A stretch of 64,000 nt of DNA from assembly GCA_009760855.2 (NCBI GenBank), contig WPIO01000069.1:1264501-1328500 (forward strand). The letters are read 5' to 3'. Below are positions 12,736 to 25,080 of this stretch, one piece after another. Under the pieces are notes generated by a model. That model was not told where the DNA came from. It worked only from the letters and a program-made list of their open reading frames with translations, and ran no database searches. The stretch's first letter is position 1. Each line of letters starts with the position of its first letter. This stretch comes from Cristatella mucedo. Its lineage: Eukaryota; Bryozoa; Phylactolaemata; Cristatellidae. Position numbers and translations under genes: made by a program.

Positions 12736-12830
12736 TAATAGGATAATTGATAATAAATTTGATATAGTGCCCACACAGAATTCAATCTCTTTTTAGGCAC
12801 TTTAAATTTGCTGCAAAGGAAGCGTCATCC
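12736..12830 (-). mobile_element. LINE-A 3' tail, inverted
   Basis: Minus-strand (ATT)n-like end, then hairpin (GTGCCCACACAGAATTCAAT ... TAGGCACTTTAAATTTGCTG). Lies tail to middle against the plus-strand fragment at 12480-12735. Confidence 0.8.
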
Positions 12831-12884
12831 CTTTTAGGTCTATCCCTTCTTATCCATCCTTATCCCTTAAGGTTACCATCCCTA

Positions 12885-13402
12885 GGTCCAGCTATTCTTT
12901 GGCTCCAGCCTGTCTATCAGCACTTAACCCCCAACTGGCCAAGAATCGTACAACCCACTGTTCTGACTCAAATTGTATTGCGATACCTTCTCTGATTCTC
13001 AAGATCGTTGGAGATCGTACCTGTAGTTTTTTGTACTCCCAAAGCATAAAGCTCACTGCCAAATACTGGTTTGGTCTAGCGGTTAAGGTGCTCGCCCCGA
13101 CCAAGGTCTGGCTGAGGTCGTGGGCTCGAGCCCTGAGGCATATGTGAAGCGCCTGAGTAGAGATTTAGTTCTCTTGGGGCGCTATATAAATGAATTATAT
13201 TTTTCCACTAACCACATTCGCGTGCTGACCCTGTGAATGTCACCCCTAACCATGTTATTCATTTTGTTTGTTTTTCAAGCATGATTTTACTTACCATTCA
13301 ATTGCATTTCACTTTGCAGCAAATGTAAAGCGCATAGAGAGAGATCAAGTTCTCTGAGGGCGCTTTATCAAGTGAATTATTATTATTATTATTATTATTA
13401 AA
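12885..13402 (+). mobile_element. LINE-A 3' end split by a SINE-1
   Basis: ORF2 C-terminal and 3' UTR phrases flank a SINE-1 at 13066-13204. About 140 bases of the expected LINE sequence are missing at the junction. The hairpin is at 13325-13372 and the terminal (ATT)n at about 13377-13402. Confidence 0.9.
13066..13204 (+). mobile_element. SINE-1, tRNA-derived, complete
   Basis: A tRNA-like head has an A-box-like GGTCTAGCGGTTAAGG at 13073-13088 and a B-box-like GGGCTCGAGCCC at 13122-13133, the internal promoter pattern for RNA polymerase III. The tail at 13147-13183 is a LINE-A-like hairpin: AAGCGCC, AGAGATTTAGTTCTCT, GGGGCGCT. It ends in an AT-rich stretch. Not a tRNA gene, because the cloverleaf is incomplete and five related copies occur. 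Confidence 0.9.
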
Positions 13403-13812
13403 TGACGTCACGACACTCATCCCCTTGAATGGTGACATTAGAAAAAAGCTAAAGAGGCCAATGTTAAGCATAACTGGTGCTTTTTCATACCGTTTCCACT
13501 TCAAGAAAGAGGTCGTGTGAAACAAAGTATTCGCCAAAATGAATTAAAAAATTCTAATAAAGAAGTATTACTCTGCTATAGCCATCACTGCAGTCAAGAT
13601 CCTTCAAAAGGGGTAGAATTATCGCCTGTCTTATACAATTCAAATAAGGCCCACGATTGACCTCAGTGCGTGCTGTCACTAAGTACGCTTTACGCTCGAT
13701 CTTCAGGTTTTCTGCTATGCTACATTTAACCCTTAGAGTGTCAATTTAATACTCCTTAGTTGCTTAAACCAAAAGCGGCAATATGTTACGAATTGACATC
13801 CTACTGCAACGT
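13403..13812. other. No feature recognised
   Basis: Mixed AT-rich sequence between two LINE-A copies. No match seen. Confidence 0.45.
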
Positions 13813-15245
<1,433 letters not shown>

Positions 15246-16395
15246 TGGTTTTAGCGATGAAGCGATCGTATTGGCATCCGGTACCACACTGCTAGCCCTC
15301 CCGAGAGTGCTTCCCAAATACAAACCCTCTCCAAACAAATACCCTCTCCAAAATTCCTTGGTAGTACTTAGCCTCAAAACAGCCAGTAATAAAGCTCTGC
15401 CAAACACTACCTCTGATTGTTGACATGAAGGTCGCAACTACCTGCTTTGTACCTAGCCAATTGTAAAAGCACTGCACGAACGTAGATAGGTTGCATATGT
15501 TCAGCAGAAGCTTATGTTTGAGCGGTTGAAGGATTACCTCCAGTGCACAAATGTTTCTAATGAATTTATCTACCTAGTTCCAGTGATATGTGATCACAAA
15601 AATCTCCGGATTCCATTCCTAAAGTGTTCTTCATTACAGTAATACCGTATGCAAAGAAGTTGAGTTGTCTACAATCGCTATCTAATCCCTCTAAACTACA
15701 TGAAGGAACGTCAGTTGAGGTGAGTGTGAGGAGCCGTAAAGTGGTATCTACGAGGTTCGCAAATGGAAAGTTTAGCAGCTAAGCTTTTATCTAACTATAA
15801 GGACCGTAGTAGACATTCTATGCTAGATCGCGTTCGTTAACTAGTTCAAGCGATGTCAAGTATATCAGATGGGCTGTTTCTTCCACTTGCAGAATTACAT
15901 AAATGACAAACGATCTCCCCATATGAGCAGTCCATTCTTGTATGTGCGGCCTGCTGTGATGACAGCGATCCGCTGCTTCTTTGAAAAGAGTACTGGAATT
16001 TTTGAGGGAGAGACCGAATATAAATATTCCAACTTCCGAGGAAAGTATCGAGCAAACTCCTGAAAACGATGGTTATGCACCGGCTATCGGTAGAGTAACG
16101 ATATTTTCGAAGCTTCTAAGTTGAAATCTTAACGTATAGAGTTTGATTCAAATAATTAAGAATACGCGGGAAGTAATATTTAGCTTAAAAACCGACTGGA
16201 AAAAAGGGCTTGAAATATTGACACCTATAGCATGTGAACATGCACCACGTAACACATTGGGATGCTCCGGGACGAAACAACTAATTGCGCTCTCCATAGT
16301 AAAAAGTGGCTGCAAAATAACTTCACCACAGAAGAACGGAATCCAATGCATGCTAGCAGGCATATCGAATAGAAAAAGTTTCATTGACAGTAGTG
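15246..16395. other. No feature recognised
   Basis: Short overlapping frames at 15846-16490 on both strands without motifs. The phrase CCCTCTCCAAA is tandemly repeated near 15329-15355. Confidence 0.4.
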
Positions 16396-16399
16396 TAAT

Positions 16400-17110
16400 C
16401 GAGTTCCAGGGGTCAGAGGCTAGTACCCGCCCAATCCCGCCATACTCCGGCCACGCTGCCGCTGGCCATGCCGCCGAGCTAAGGTAAGACGAGCGGCCGT
16501 CAGGGTAAACCTCTTAATAACAAAGCATGCGCCAACAACAACAGGGTAACTAAAAAAAAAGTCTACAGGGAGGGTCCTATGCACAGTACACTATGGGAGC
16601 GAAAGACGATGCAGCCAGCGCCAGCAAACGCGTTAGTTGGGTTCAGTCGGCTTCTGCAGTCCTGTCGTTGTACTGACTCCGAATCCAGCAGTACGAGCGT
16701 ACGCCGTCCAAAACCCGGCTGGCTGAGTAACTGCTTGGCTAGTCCGAGTCGACAACATCCACAGTCGTAAGCTTCCACCGAAAGACGCCAACACACGAGG
16801 GGGGTCACGAACACGGTACACGGGGAAACGCGGAATATACAAGTCAACAACGAGCGAGCTATCCAGCTCCGCTCGGGTCTTGGGTACTCGTTCCCTTGCG
16901 TGCGTGGTAGCATCGCCGGAGTACGCCTGCATGAATCCAGGTGCATAACTCGGCGAGACCGGGAGCCTCCAACAACACGACTTACTCGGCCAACTTCTCG
17001 TACCCAAGAGCCCCGGTGACCTCTCGTCACCACACATCCGGCAATACATATGTCCGACTCCAGCCTAGCCGGTGACCATCATTACAGAAGCCTTGTCCAA
17101 GCCAACCAAA
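16400..17110. other. CpG-rich island, unassigned
   Basis: GC and CpG density is far above the surrounding sequence. Two long minus-strand frames overlap (16563-17033 and 16633-17049), which GC-rich DNA produces readily; neither shows a domain I know. It could be a promoter-type CpG island, a transposon segment or recently transferred sequence. Confidence 0.45.
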
Positions 17111-17154
17111 CCCAGCCTGGGTACAGTAGTAAACGTACAAGGTAACTATTACAG

Positions 17155-18045
17155 CTTCAACTTAAGAGAATTTTTGTGGCCTTGAACGAGGCAAACTGGT
17201 CTATTACAGCTTGAAAGTCAATATTTTCTAGTATTTTAATCTCAATTCTTAACAAGGCCAAATCAGAGAGTCAATCTGGCTCGCTTGATTCTGAGAGATA
17301 AGACAGGAATATCTTCAGCTTGCTAAAGGACATTTCAAAACACGCAACTGATATAGCTTTGGCGAAAAGGACTTGCAAGGCAACTATCAAATTATTAAAC
17401 ACATCTCGCTCGTAACTGAAGATGAAAGAAAGAGTCTTTTGTTTAGATTCGTGACATATGGCAAAAAACCATTTAGCAATCGCTTATTTCGTTTTATAAC
17501 TCTGTTCTATCACACTCTAAACAAAAGAAACCTTCAAGATCTAGACAGTTTGGTCTGATGATGTGCCTTTTAAGCTGTTCAAGTTCCGAAAACAAGAACA
17601 ATCTGAAATCAAAATCTGTGAGCCGGGAAAACCTGGCTCTAATTTCTTGTCAGAGAAGGCTTGCAGTGTTCTTACTTCTTCTTGATCTAATCTCAGTTCC
17701 GGTAAATTGCAGTAGATTCCGCATCTTCTTTTCGTGCGGTGGTGCTTGCACACAAACGCTCCAATTTTCTGTTTTTTTATGAAGATTTCGCCTAGCTGCA
17801 TGAGTGTTTCACCAATATCTTTATGCTTTCTGCCTTCACCCTTGTCATCCTCTTCTCTGTACTTGCCATTAACGCCGTCCTGCTTGCTTTCGTCATTCTA
17901 AGACATTCTCTATCCTCATTCATTCTGTGATGGTCAACATCTTGCTGGTGCATCTCTGTATCTAAGCGGCGTTTATTTTTAAATTTTTCATTACATATTC
18001 TAGTACTAGTGCTAGACGTGCTTCTGTCTTCTCCTCGTTTAAATT
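17155..18045 (-). pseudogene. hAT-family transposase, decayed C-terminal part
   Basis: Minus-strand reading of 17161-17400 gives the hAT C-terminal dimerisation domain: LFAKAISVACFEMSFSKLKI, then LSDLALLRIEIKILENIDF, then AVIDQFASFKA, with one internal TGA near 17271. In hAT proteins this segment (SVAxxERxFSxLKxIKxxLR ... LxxLxxLxIE) helps transposase dimers form. Upstream, broken frames at 17541-18045 include a basic segment NEKFKNKRRLDTE and a 86-codon frame ending at 17541, with at least one frameshift between them; their assignment to the same protein rests on position only. No catalytic triad could be identified. The orientation matches the hAT-like terminus at 19015. Confidence 0.65.
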
Positions 18046-18430
18046 TTCAGTGGTAGTGTGGGCGTAGCATCGCCACCATGTTGCCCCCCCTAGCCTGACA
18101 GGACAGGAGTGCATAACGTCTCTGCGGCCGGGAGCCTACCACTGATTGGGTGGAGGCTTGCCTGAATGGCCACCCAGTGATGCAATCTTTTCCTGCCACT
18201 CTATTGATCAGCTCCCGGAGTCGGGAATGGACGTGTCGTCCGCCACCGGCTTGCGTACGTGTACGGCCCGTGAATTTGATCAATTACATCTTGTAGAGAG
18301 GTCAGTGACTCCTTTTGCTATCGGTGCTTGCTGCACCTCATACGTGCTTGTCAACCTTCCGGGCGCTAAGCTGGAGACGACCCCTACAGTAGCACCACTC
18401 GCCTTTCCTCCTACGTCGTCATAATATATA
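18046..18430. other. Second CpG-rich segment, unassigned
   Basis: GC-rich and CpG-rich sequence beginning CAGTGGTAGTGTGGGCGTAG on the plus strand. CAGTGG starts many hAT ends, but no partner end or target duplication was found. Confidence 0.4.
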
Positions 18431-18954
18431 TCGGGTGACCGAAAAGTTGAAAACAGTACACGGTACTCATAGTGATAATGCAGTTAACGGAGGATGGTCT
18501 GGATTAAAAATGACCTTAAAAAAGTTGTCTCCGTCGGCGGAGGAAGTGGATTAGCCTTAGGGAAGCTTGACAAAAAGGCTTGGGGAGATTGTTAGTGCCG
18601 ATGTTGTATACATGTTGGTGCAGAGTGACTCAATGCACATAACTACGCTGAGCAGGCTAATATCTGAAAGAAAAAAGCTAATACCTGAAAGGAACACTCT
18701 CAGTAATAACTTTCTCAAACGTAATAGTTTAGCGACGAACTGTCTCATTGAGTGGTAGACGATATCCTATTAACAATACTGCATGGACGGAAAGAGCTAT
18801 AGAGAGTGTGATATGCTGGCACAGCCAGCATAACTTGATATAAGTCTTTTAAAATTCTTAGGTAGCTCATCTAGCAATAGCAATGTCCATTGAAACAAGG
18901 ACTCCCTTGAAATCGAGATGTGTATTTTCGCAAGCAAAATATAAAAAATCATAT

Positions 18955-19015
18955 ATATGAAAATCCTTTTCGATTTTCACGCCCCCTGAACTTGGAGCCC
19001 CTTACTACGCCACTG
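18955..19015 (-). mobile_element. hAT-like terminal sequence
   Basis: Read on the minus strand it begins CAGTGGCGTAGTAAGGGGCT and continues with GGGGGCGTGAAAATCG, the kind of terminus found on many hAT elements. It lies 5' of the decayed hAT transposase in the correct orientation, so 17155-19015 may be one old element. The other end was not found. The 18431-18954 interior has no recognisable coding. Confidence 0.6.
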
Positions 19016-19054
19016 CAGCTTTGACAAATGAGCAACACGCCATTAATTAAATTT

Positions 19055-19490
19055 TTAACGCATCATACCACCCGCTTTCGGAAACAACTATTTACATATA
19101 CGTTATACAAACATCAAACCCGTTGATGACCGTACTCATAGTTCGTATGTTCCCACAGACTGAAATTCACTCCCGACTTGCTTCAGGGCATCTCCTGACT
19201 TGAACATTTAATGAAATAAAAAGCATACCTATTAGTGAAAGCATTTAGTGGGCCCATGTGATTCGTCCTTTACGTGCTTATGTGTGCTGACACTGTTGCA
19301 CGCTGCCACTAACCAACCTTGCATACTGAGACTGCACGCCACCCCTAACTATGTCATTTATGCTGTTTGTCAAGCATGAAACCCCTCAACATTCCATCGT
19401 TTTTACTTTGCAGCAAATGTAAAGCGCCCACAAAGAGGTTGAGTTCTATGAGAGTGATTTATCAAGTGCAATAATATTAACGTTATTGCT
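19055..19490 (+). mobile_element. LINE-A 3' end
   Basis: Starts at the CATACCACCCGCTTTCGGAA phrase of ORF2, continues through the 3' UTR (TTTAGTGGGCCCATGTGATT) and the hairpin at about 19415-19465, and ends in AT-rich sequence. It begins about 40 bases after the hAT terminus. Confidence 0.88.
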
Positions 19491-19619
19491 AATTCATAGC
19501 ATCTGATTTATTTGAAGCTGGTTACAGGCAACTGTATGAAGGCAGTCAGCTGAGCTTTTTATGCGAGACCAGCCACATTGCTAAGGAGTTCGGAAAGTTA
19601 AGGTTCGCTAACGAATCCA

Positions 19620-19960
19620 GAGACTCTAAAGTAGATGACCTTGAGGTCTTTTATTTTCGTTTGTACGGAAGCCGTACAAGTTGGTGAAATGTAATAAAAT
19701 GGGGTCGTCTGAAACAACGCCTTCACAACGGGAAAAAGCTACAGATTTATTTTGCATCATCTGCACGTTTCTCTTTACTAAATCTGGAAGCCATATGAGA
19801 AATGAATTGCAAAAGTCCAGAGGGCTGCCTGAAACAAGTCTTTGAACACTTCGGTTATGGTATCCCAGAATAAGCAGACCAGTTTTTACACAATGACATT
19901 TTGTCGAAAGTAGGCAGACTATATGTTCAGCCATTTGGATCGTCTTGCGAAACGTATGTT
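19620..19960 (-). mobile_element. CR1/L2-like LINE RT fragment, possibly a third family
   Basis: The 102-codon frame contains SPLDFCNSFLIWLP, then a degraded counterpart of the [12 protein letters not shown] and HWLPVKQRI blocks. It matches neither LINE-A nor LINE-B closely. Confidence 0.55.
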
Positions 19961-20104
19961 TGGAGCAGCATACTTAGATTGCTTACACATGTAATTTTGC
20001 ATTACTCGATGAACCTTTCTGAGAGCTGCGTTTAAAAATTACTCATTATCACTAGATTTTCCAATAAGTAATTTTCAATCCTAAGATCAGAAGTTGGATA
20101 AAGC

Positions 20105-20176
20105 TTGCAGCTATTTAAGCAGCAAACACAAGCTATGCATGCTGCAAGGGCATCAGTAGAGTTCAATGAACTGGAA

Positions 20177-20242
<66 letters not shown>

Positions 20243-20700
20243 TTAAGAGCAGCTAGTCTCCTTCGTGTAGCTACAGTAAATTCTAAGATTTGCTATGCTG
20301 TTTTAAAGTTAAGAGCAAGGCATTATACCGGTAAAAGGTTTTCGTTGATAGAAGAAGAGGAATTAGCACAGATCGCTTGGTACTCCTCACTTTTAAGCTG
20401 TGTGGAATTAATTTAGACCTCGACATTAATACGTTAAAAAGTCTCCCTGAAGTAGGTCCTTAGCCATGCCAGCTATGTGCCGGCAATGCCAAGAAAAGAT
20501 TACAGGAACTCCAGAAAGACTGAGTGATCAGAGTTATGCATTTCGGCCTCGAGATCCAGATGAACGGGCCAAGACACACAACCTAATTTGTAACTACAAA
20601 GAAGATCTTCGTGCTATTGAAATAGAGCTGAATCTGTTCGAGTGTGCTGAGAGATTTAGCATGGCAGAGATAGAGTTCTAGATATTGTCATGTGAATAGG
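20105..20700 (+). other. Unassigned coding-like relic with a (GA)n tract
   Basis: A frame at 20105-20416 has a Glu-Arg run encoded by the GA repeat and then RFSLIEEEELAQIAWYSSLL. A second frame at 20466-20681 starts MPAMCRQCQEKITGTPERLS. Stops separate them. I recognise no domain. They could be a decayed gene or transposon, or chance. Confidence 0.3.
20180..20240. repeat. (GA)n microsatellite
   Basis: About 30 GA units with one AAAG interruption near 20231. Confidence 0.97.
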
Positions 20701-21320
20701 TAGAGAGCGGAAAATAGATGTAGGAGGCTCAATACCCGGCAGTGAGAAGTTGAATGGCGAAAACTTAAATTTGATGACAGAAGTTATGGCAGAAGTTGGG
20801 TTACAATCAATCCGGTGTGTCACTTGCACTGACATGTGACAGGCAAGTAACCTCGAAGGACTAAGTATTTATGAGAAGTAAGGGAAAGTGTTATTCATCG
20901 TGTGCTGTGAGAAAACACGTGTCGTTGGCCTGTTCGACAAGATCTCGCCAGGTCAGCAAAAAGACCCAGACTCGATTGCTGGGGCGAAAATTGGTATGGT
21001 TTGAACAAGCTGCTGCAGAATCGCTCAGTCAGAATTAAGCAGATTTACTGTTTAAGGACTGCTCAGCATAAAAAAGTCCCGACTTGAGATTTAGATACCA
21101 GCACTTATCGTCCTATTTGCGCGATTCCCAAAGTATGCAGCTCCAATTGTTTTATTTTTAGTAATAAATATGCACATGTTTCCTTTAAATTTACTTAGAT
21201 GAGGGACATTGAATATTTCCAAAAGGCAAGCATCGGTAGAAAAGGAAAACCGACTGCCAGCTGAGCTCAATAGACTGACCTCTAACGAAAATAGCATCGG
21301 GTTTAAAATGAAAATATAGG
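20701..21320. other. No feature recognised
   Basis: Nothing beyond short frames, including a 90-codon minus frame at 21091-21363 that runs into a LINE-A tail. Confidence 0.4.
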
Positions 21321-21324
21321 TTTT

Positions 21325-21545
21325 CATATGTGTGATAGCACTGTGCACGCTGCCACAAGCCATGTTAGGATTTTGACCATGTGCAATTCACCTCTAACCA
21401 TTTTATGATTGTTATTGAGCAAGCTGCCACTAATCACGTCATTACGCTTCTCTTATGAAATGAAGGTTCTGGTAAAGCCCGTAGAAAGAGATTAGGTTCT
21501 ATGTGGGCGTAATACAAAATGTATTGTTACTACTGTCTCTACCAT
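21325..21545 (+). mobile_element. LINE-A 3' tail
   Basis: 3' UTR phrases (GCACTGTGCACGCTGCCAC, TGACCATGTGCA) and a degraded hairpin at about 21475-21515. Confidence 0.75.
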
Positions 21546-21987
21546 TATACTACCACCTCTTTAGGTTACATTCTTTGCAATCATCCTTTATCATGGATCA
21601 TAAGATGTAGAAATATGATGGGAAGTCCAAAATATATCACTTTTTATTGCAAAGTTTCCCTGACATTTGAAAAATATTATACAGCCCATTAAAGAGTTGA
21701 GCAATCGGCGTTCAAATTATCACACTCAACTATAGCAAGCCTAATGGGCTGGCGATCGCTGTCCAGATGTGTGGCTCGCTGGGATGCGTAGGATGGCCAG
21801 CCGTTTGCCGAGCACCATGGACCAATCAGCAATGTGGTTACATCCAATTGTTGCTATATCTAGACCTAGGTCACGGCTTAGTACTCAGGTAAACACCTAA
21901 TCCTTTGAGCAGGAAGCGCGGTGGATAGCAAAATCAGACTAGAGGCGAGCAGCTACATCCCTGTACTTTCTCTCTTTGCTCTTACAG

Positions 21988-22335
21988 AAGGTTTTAGCCA
22001 CCCGTGAAAGCATATCAAATTGCCATATTGCTGAGGCATTTTACGGACAGCAATGTTCTCATCATTTAAATACTACTACAAAATGTTTAGACGCCAATCT
22101 TTCATCAGGTATTTTGTCACGAAATCAATTATCAATAAATCTCATCAAATTTGATGACGATCGGTTTTTGGAAAGGTCTTTCAAAATGTTTGATGTGTTC
22201 ATAGTCTTTGATTGCAATTTAGCAGTCTTGGCCTTTTATACCAAGTATATGCGCCCAATGAGCACTGAACAGAAATCTCGCTTTATTGTTTTACTCAAAA
22301 ATGAGGCTGCAAAATCTTGCGATAACTTAAGTTAG
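21988..22335 (+). CDS. Candidate 3'-terminal exon of an unknown plus-strand gene
   Basis: A strong splice-acceptor context (pyrimidine-rich TACTTTCTCTCTTTGCTCTT ending in ACAG at 21984-21987) leads into 115 open codons that begin KVLATRESISNCHIAEAFYG and end with TAG at 22333-22335. Two overlapping AATAAA signals follow at 22496-22506, about 160 bases after the stop, as expected for a last exon. The peptide has four cysteines, no signal peptide, no obvious membrane segment, and no domain I recognise. No upstream exon could be identified. It might instead be a transposon relic. Confidence that it is a real exon is moderate to low. Confidence 0.4.
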   Translation, partial: KVLATRESISNCHIAEAFYGQQCSHHLNTTTKCLDANLSSGILSRNQLSINLIKFDDDRFLERSFKMFDVFIVFDCNLAVLAFYTKYMRPMSTEQKSRFIVLLKNEAAKSCDNLS

Positions 22336-22495
22336 TTAAAAACGTAAAGATCAGTTGGGTTAATTGCTAAATTTCTGAAGGAATACAAGAGAAGAACTTG
22401 GTATCATTATCACTACTCACTGATTGTACTGAGCTATGTCAGATTACATTAACGTGAAAGAAAATAATAGTTTATATTTGCTTGAATAAGTTTTC

Positions 22496-22506
22496 AATAA
22501 AATAAA
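22496..22506 (+). promoter_or_regulatory. Tandem AATAAA polyadenylation signals
   Basis: AATAAAATAAA downstream of the candidate terminal exon. Such motifs also occur by chance in AT-rich DNA. Confidence 0.4.
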
Positions 22507-22629
22507 GTATTTATCAAAAGTCGGTATACAGAATTAGTTTACGTTTCAAGAAACGTAGTAGCACATTTTTTAGACACGTTGGAATACGAGGTGTGTCTTA
22601 AGCCTAAAGACCTCAGGCGACAAAAGCTA

Positions 22630-22945
22630 TTGCTGTGCAGGGCATAGACTTTGAAACTCAGTTCCACAATTCTGACGAATTGAAAACTAATTTCCTGCTG
22701 CTGACTATGCCATTATTTTCAGCTGTCCTGAGCTGCTACTTCCATGCTACTCACTACCTCAACTGCTTTCCTGACTGATATACTTCTTACTTTTTATTTT
22801 TTGCATGAGGTGAAGTCTGTCAGCTACCGAATGCTTAACGAAAGCTGCCTAGGCTGTCAGTGCTCTATACAATACTCTCCTTCCTAATACCGACATAGTC
22901 TCTTTGGGTTTGTGACGTGTGAGACGGAGATGCATACATACAAAG
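22630..22945 (+). mobile_element. LINE-B 3' end
   Basis: Contains the CTGAGCTGCTACTTCCATGC block, the GAAAGCTGCCTAGGCTGTCA block and a GAGACGGAGATGCATACATA end. Confidence 0.85.
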
Positions 22946-24302
22946 CCTTTCCAAAGTGTACTATTGATCAGTTATTGATCGCAATATAGTCGTGCAAAAT
23001 CATTTATTGATAACATTCTTTAATTTTAGAAACGTAATAATATACATTATTAAGTAAGTACTATCACTGCAATGAAATATCATTAACATTTCTTTTGTTA
23101 GTAACAAAGCAAGAACTATTTTAAAGTTAAACGGAAAAGGCACACAACTGCTGAATGCTCAATTATATTTTTTGGAAAAGCTGGTTGTTTGGAGACTGAT
23201 CTCGCTCGGGACTAAGACAGAATAATTACAACTTCTTTATCTTGACACTAGGCAGCTACTCATCTTAGATGATTGTGAAGCGAAATCTTAAACGTAAAAA
23301 ACGCCTTTCTGGGCGCACGAGTGTCTCTTCAAAATTGCACACGACGGCACAAATTCAGGTTGCTTTCTCAAGAGAGTACTTTATCTTCATCGGCTGCAAA
23401 AAATCGACAAAGCAAATTAGGTGCGAGTCTAACTTTCTAAAAATTAAGGGCACAACTGAAGGCATGGTATTATTTGTACAATCCTAAATTCTAAGCGGTT
23501 TGCTGATGCCCGAGAATTACAAAAAAAATCAATAGCACCAGCCTTGATGAATATTACATGCGTCAAATCACGAGGTTCTGACTTCACAATATTTCACTTT
23601 AAAAATCAATTTCAACTAAATTATCAAGTTCATTTAATAGCTAGGCATAGAATAAAGTCAGCTCAAGGTCTATTGTTGTTCGATACTCTCCATCAAAGGC
23701 AAAAAATAAGGAATAAATAATTTATCGAGAGAGTAGTTTTATTCAGTGTGCTCATTGTTTAACTTGGAAAGAGAAATCAGAAAAATTGTGTTAAAACGAG
23801 AATTTGTCAATGGCTTATGCAGTCTAATAGTCAGTTTAAAGTTACAGATGGAGCTAGTCATACACACGTGCGCACGCACATACACACACACAAACACACA
23901 CGCACACATGCAGGCACACACTCACACACCCACATACACGTGCACGCGTAGGCATCGTTACTCTGGAGTCTCGAGCTTCAACTCGTAAGCAGACAAATCG
24001 TCTTTTTCCCTGCTGAAGCTTGTGAAATAAACTAAAGTCCTACTGAAGCTTGTAAGAGATTACACTATATTTTGGCTAATTGTATTTGCTTTTAAAAATC
24101 CAGCTATATCATGAGAGTTTTTAGTCACGTGCTCTTTAGAGAGGGAAGCTCAACTGCCAGTATTTGAAGACAGTATCCAACAAATCATACTTTGAGCTGA
24201 GCTCATGAATTAGCTTCAATCTGAAAATGCTTGCGATAAGCTAATGCATTTCAGTTATTGCACTTTAACCATTCGTTTTCGCACTTTTATTTTACCTTGG
24301 AA
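22946..24302. other. No gene recognised; contains an imperfect CA-rich tract
   Basis: AT-rich. A 72-codon frame at 23269-23487 is preceded directly by an in-frame stop and shows no motif. Confidence 0.4.
23864..23952. repeat. Imperfect (CA)n tract
   Basis: CA-rich with CG, CT and TG interruptions; older-looking than the pure AC tract at 1763. Confidence 0.9.
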
Positions 24303-24556
24303 GTAATAATAATGATAACAATAAGAAAGCGCCATCAGAGAACTCAATCTTTTTCTAGGCGCTCTACACTTGCTGCAAAAGAAAAACGATCAAAGGTGAG
24401 TATTATCATGCTTGGTAAACAACTCGAATAACATAATTTGGGGTGACATGCACAGGGTCAGCATGCAAGTGTGGTTAGTGGCATCATGCAATTGTGTCAG
24501 CACGCATAAGCGCATAAAGGACGAATCACTGAGACCCACTAAATGCTGTCACAACG
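24303..24556 (-). mobile_element. LINE-A 3' tail
   Basis: Minus-strand (ATT)n-like end, hairpin (AAAGCGCCATCAGAGAACT to TAGGCGCT) and 3' UTR ending at the ACCCACTAAATGCTGTC phrase. The 24557-25080 stretch to its right would be the 3' UTR of the receptor gene and shows nothing else. Confidence 0.88.
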
Positions 24557-25080
24557 TCAGTTATTGTTACTATTATAACCGTTAGTATTAATATTCCAGT
24601 ACGTGGTAAGCAAGCGATGTATTTACCCATCAGATAGCAAATGTACCGGTGATTTTTGGATCAACTGAATGGCTTTGCTCTATAAAACAAGGGAAAGTAT
24701 TTGCTGCTATGCTTGGGTAAATTATTAGCAAGACTAAATCTCACAGGTAGCCTAAAAACGAGTCAAATGCACTGCAATTTTGTAGTGTAGCGATTGAAAA
24801 TGTTAAGCAAAACAACATGCAACATAAGTGATTTAACATACCTCAACGGAAATTCCAGTACGTCAGTGATAGTTGCAAGAAATCTCAGGAATGCCAGAAA
24901 GTGGCTAGTACAGTCTTTTTTCTGAAATTGACTAATTTATCACTATTTGAAGGTAACAGCTGGCTTAGGGTTGACAACCTCCATGGAAAAGCCTTGGTAT
25001 TGCTTTCCGATGACAATAAAGAACAACTACCCTAACTGAAAGCAAAATGTGTTCTCCGTGGTCTACTTCGCAAGTATCTG

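Noticed and set aside
13066-13140. A tRNA gene at the SINE-1 head
   Set aside because: Repeated copies with an attached LINE-like tail identify it as a SINE.
16563-17049. Two overlapping long minus frames as genes
   Set aside because: They overlap in different frames of CpG-rich DNA, where stops are scarce, and neither shows a domain.
18049-19015. One hAT element running from CAGTGG at 18049 to CACTG at 19015
   Set aside because: The two ends match only in the first six bases and the flanking eight bases differ (TAAATTTT against CAGCTTTG).
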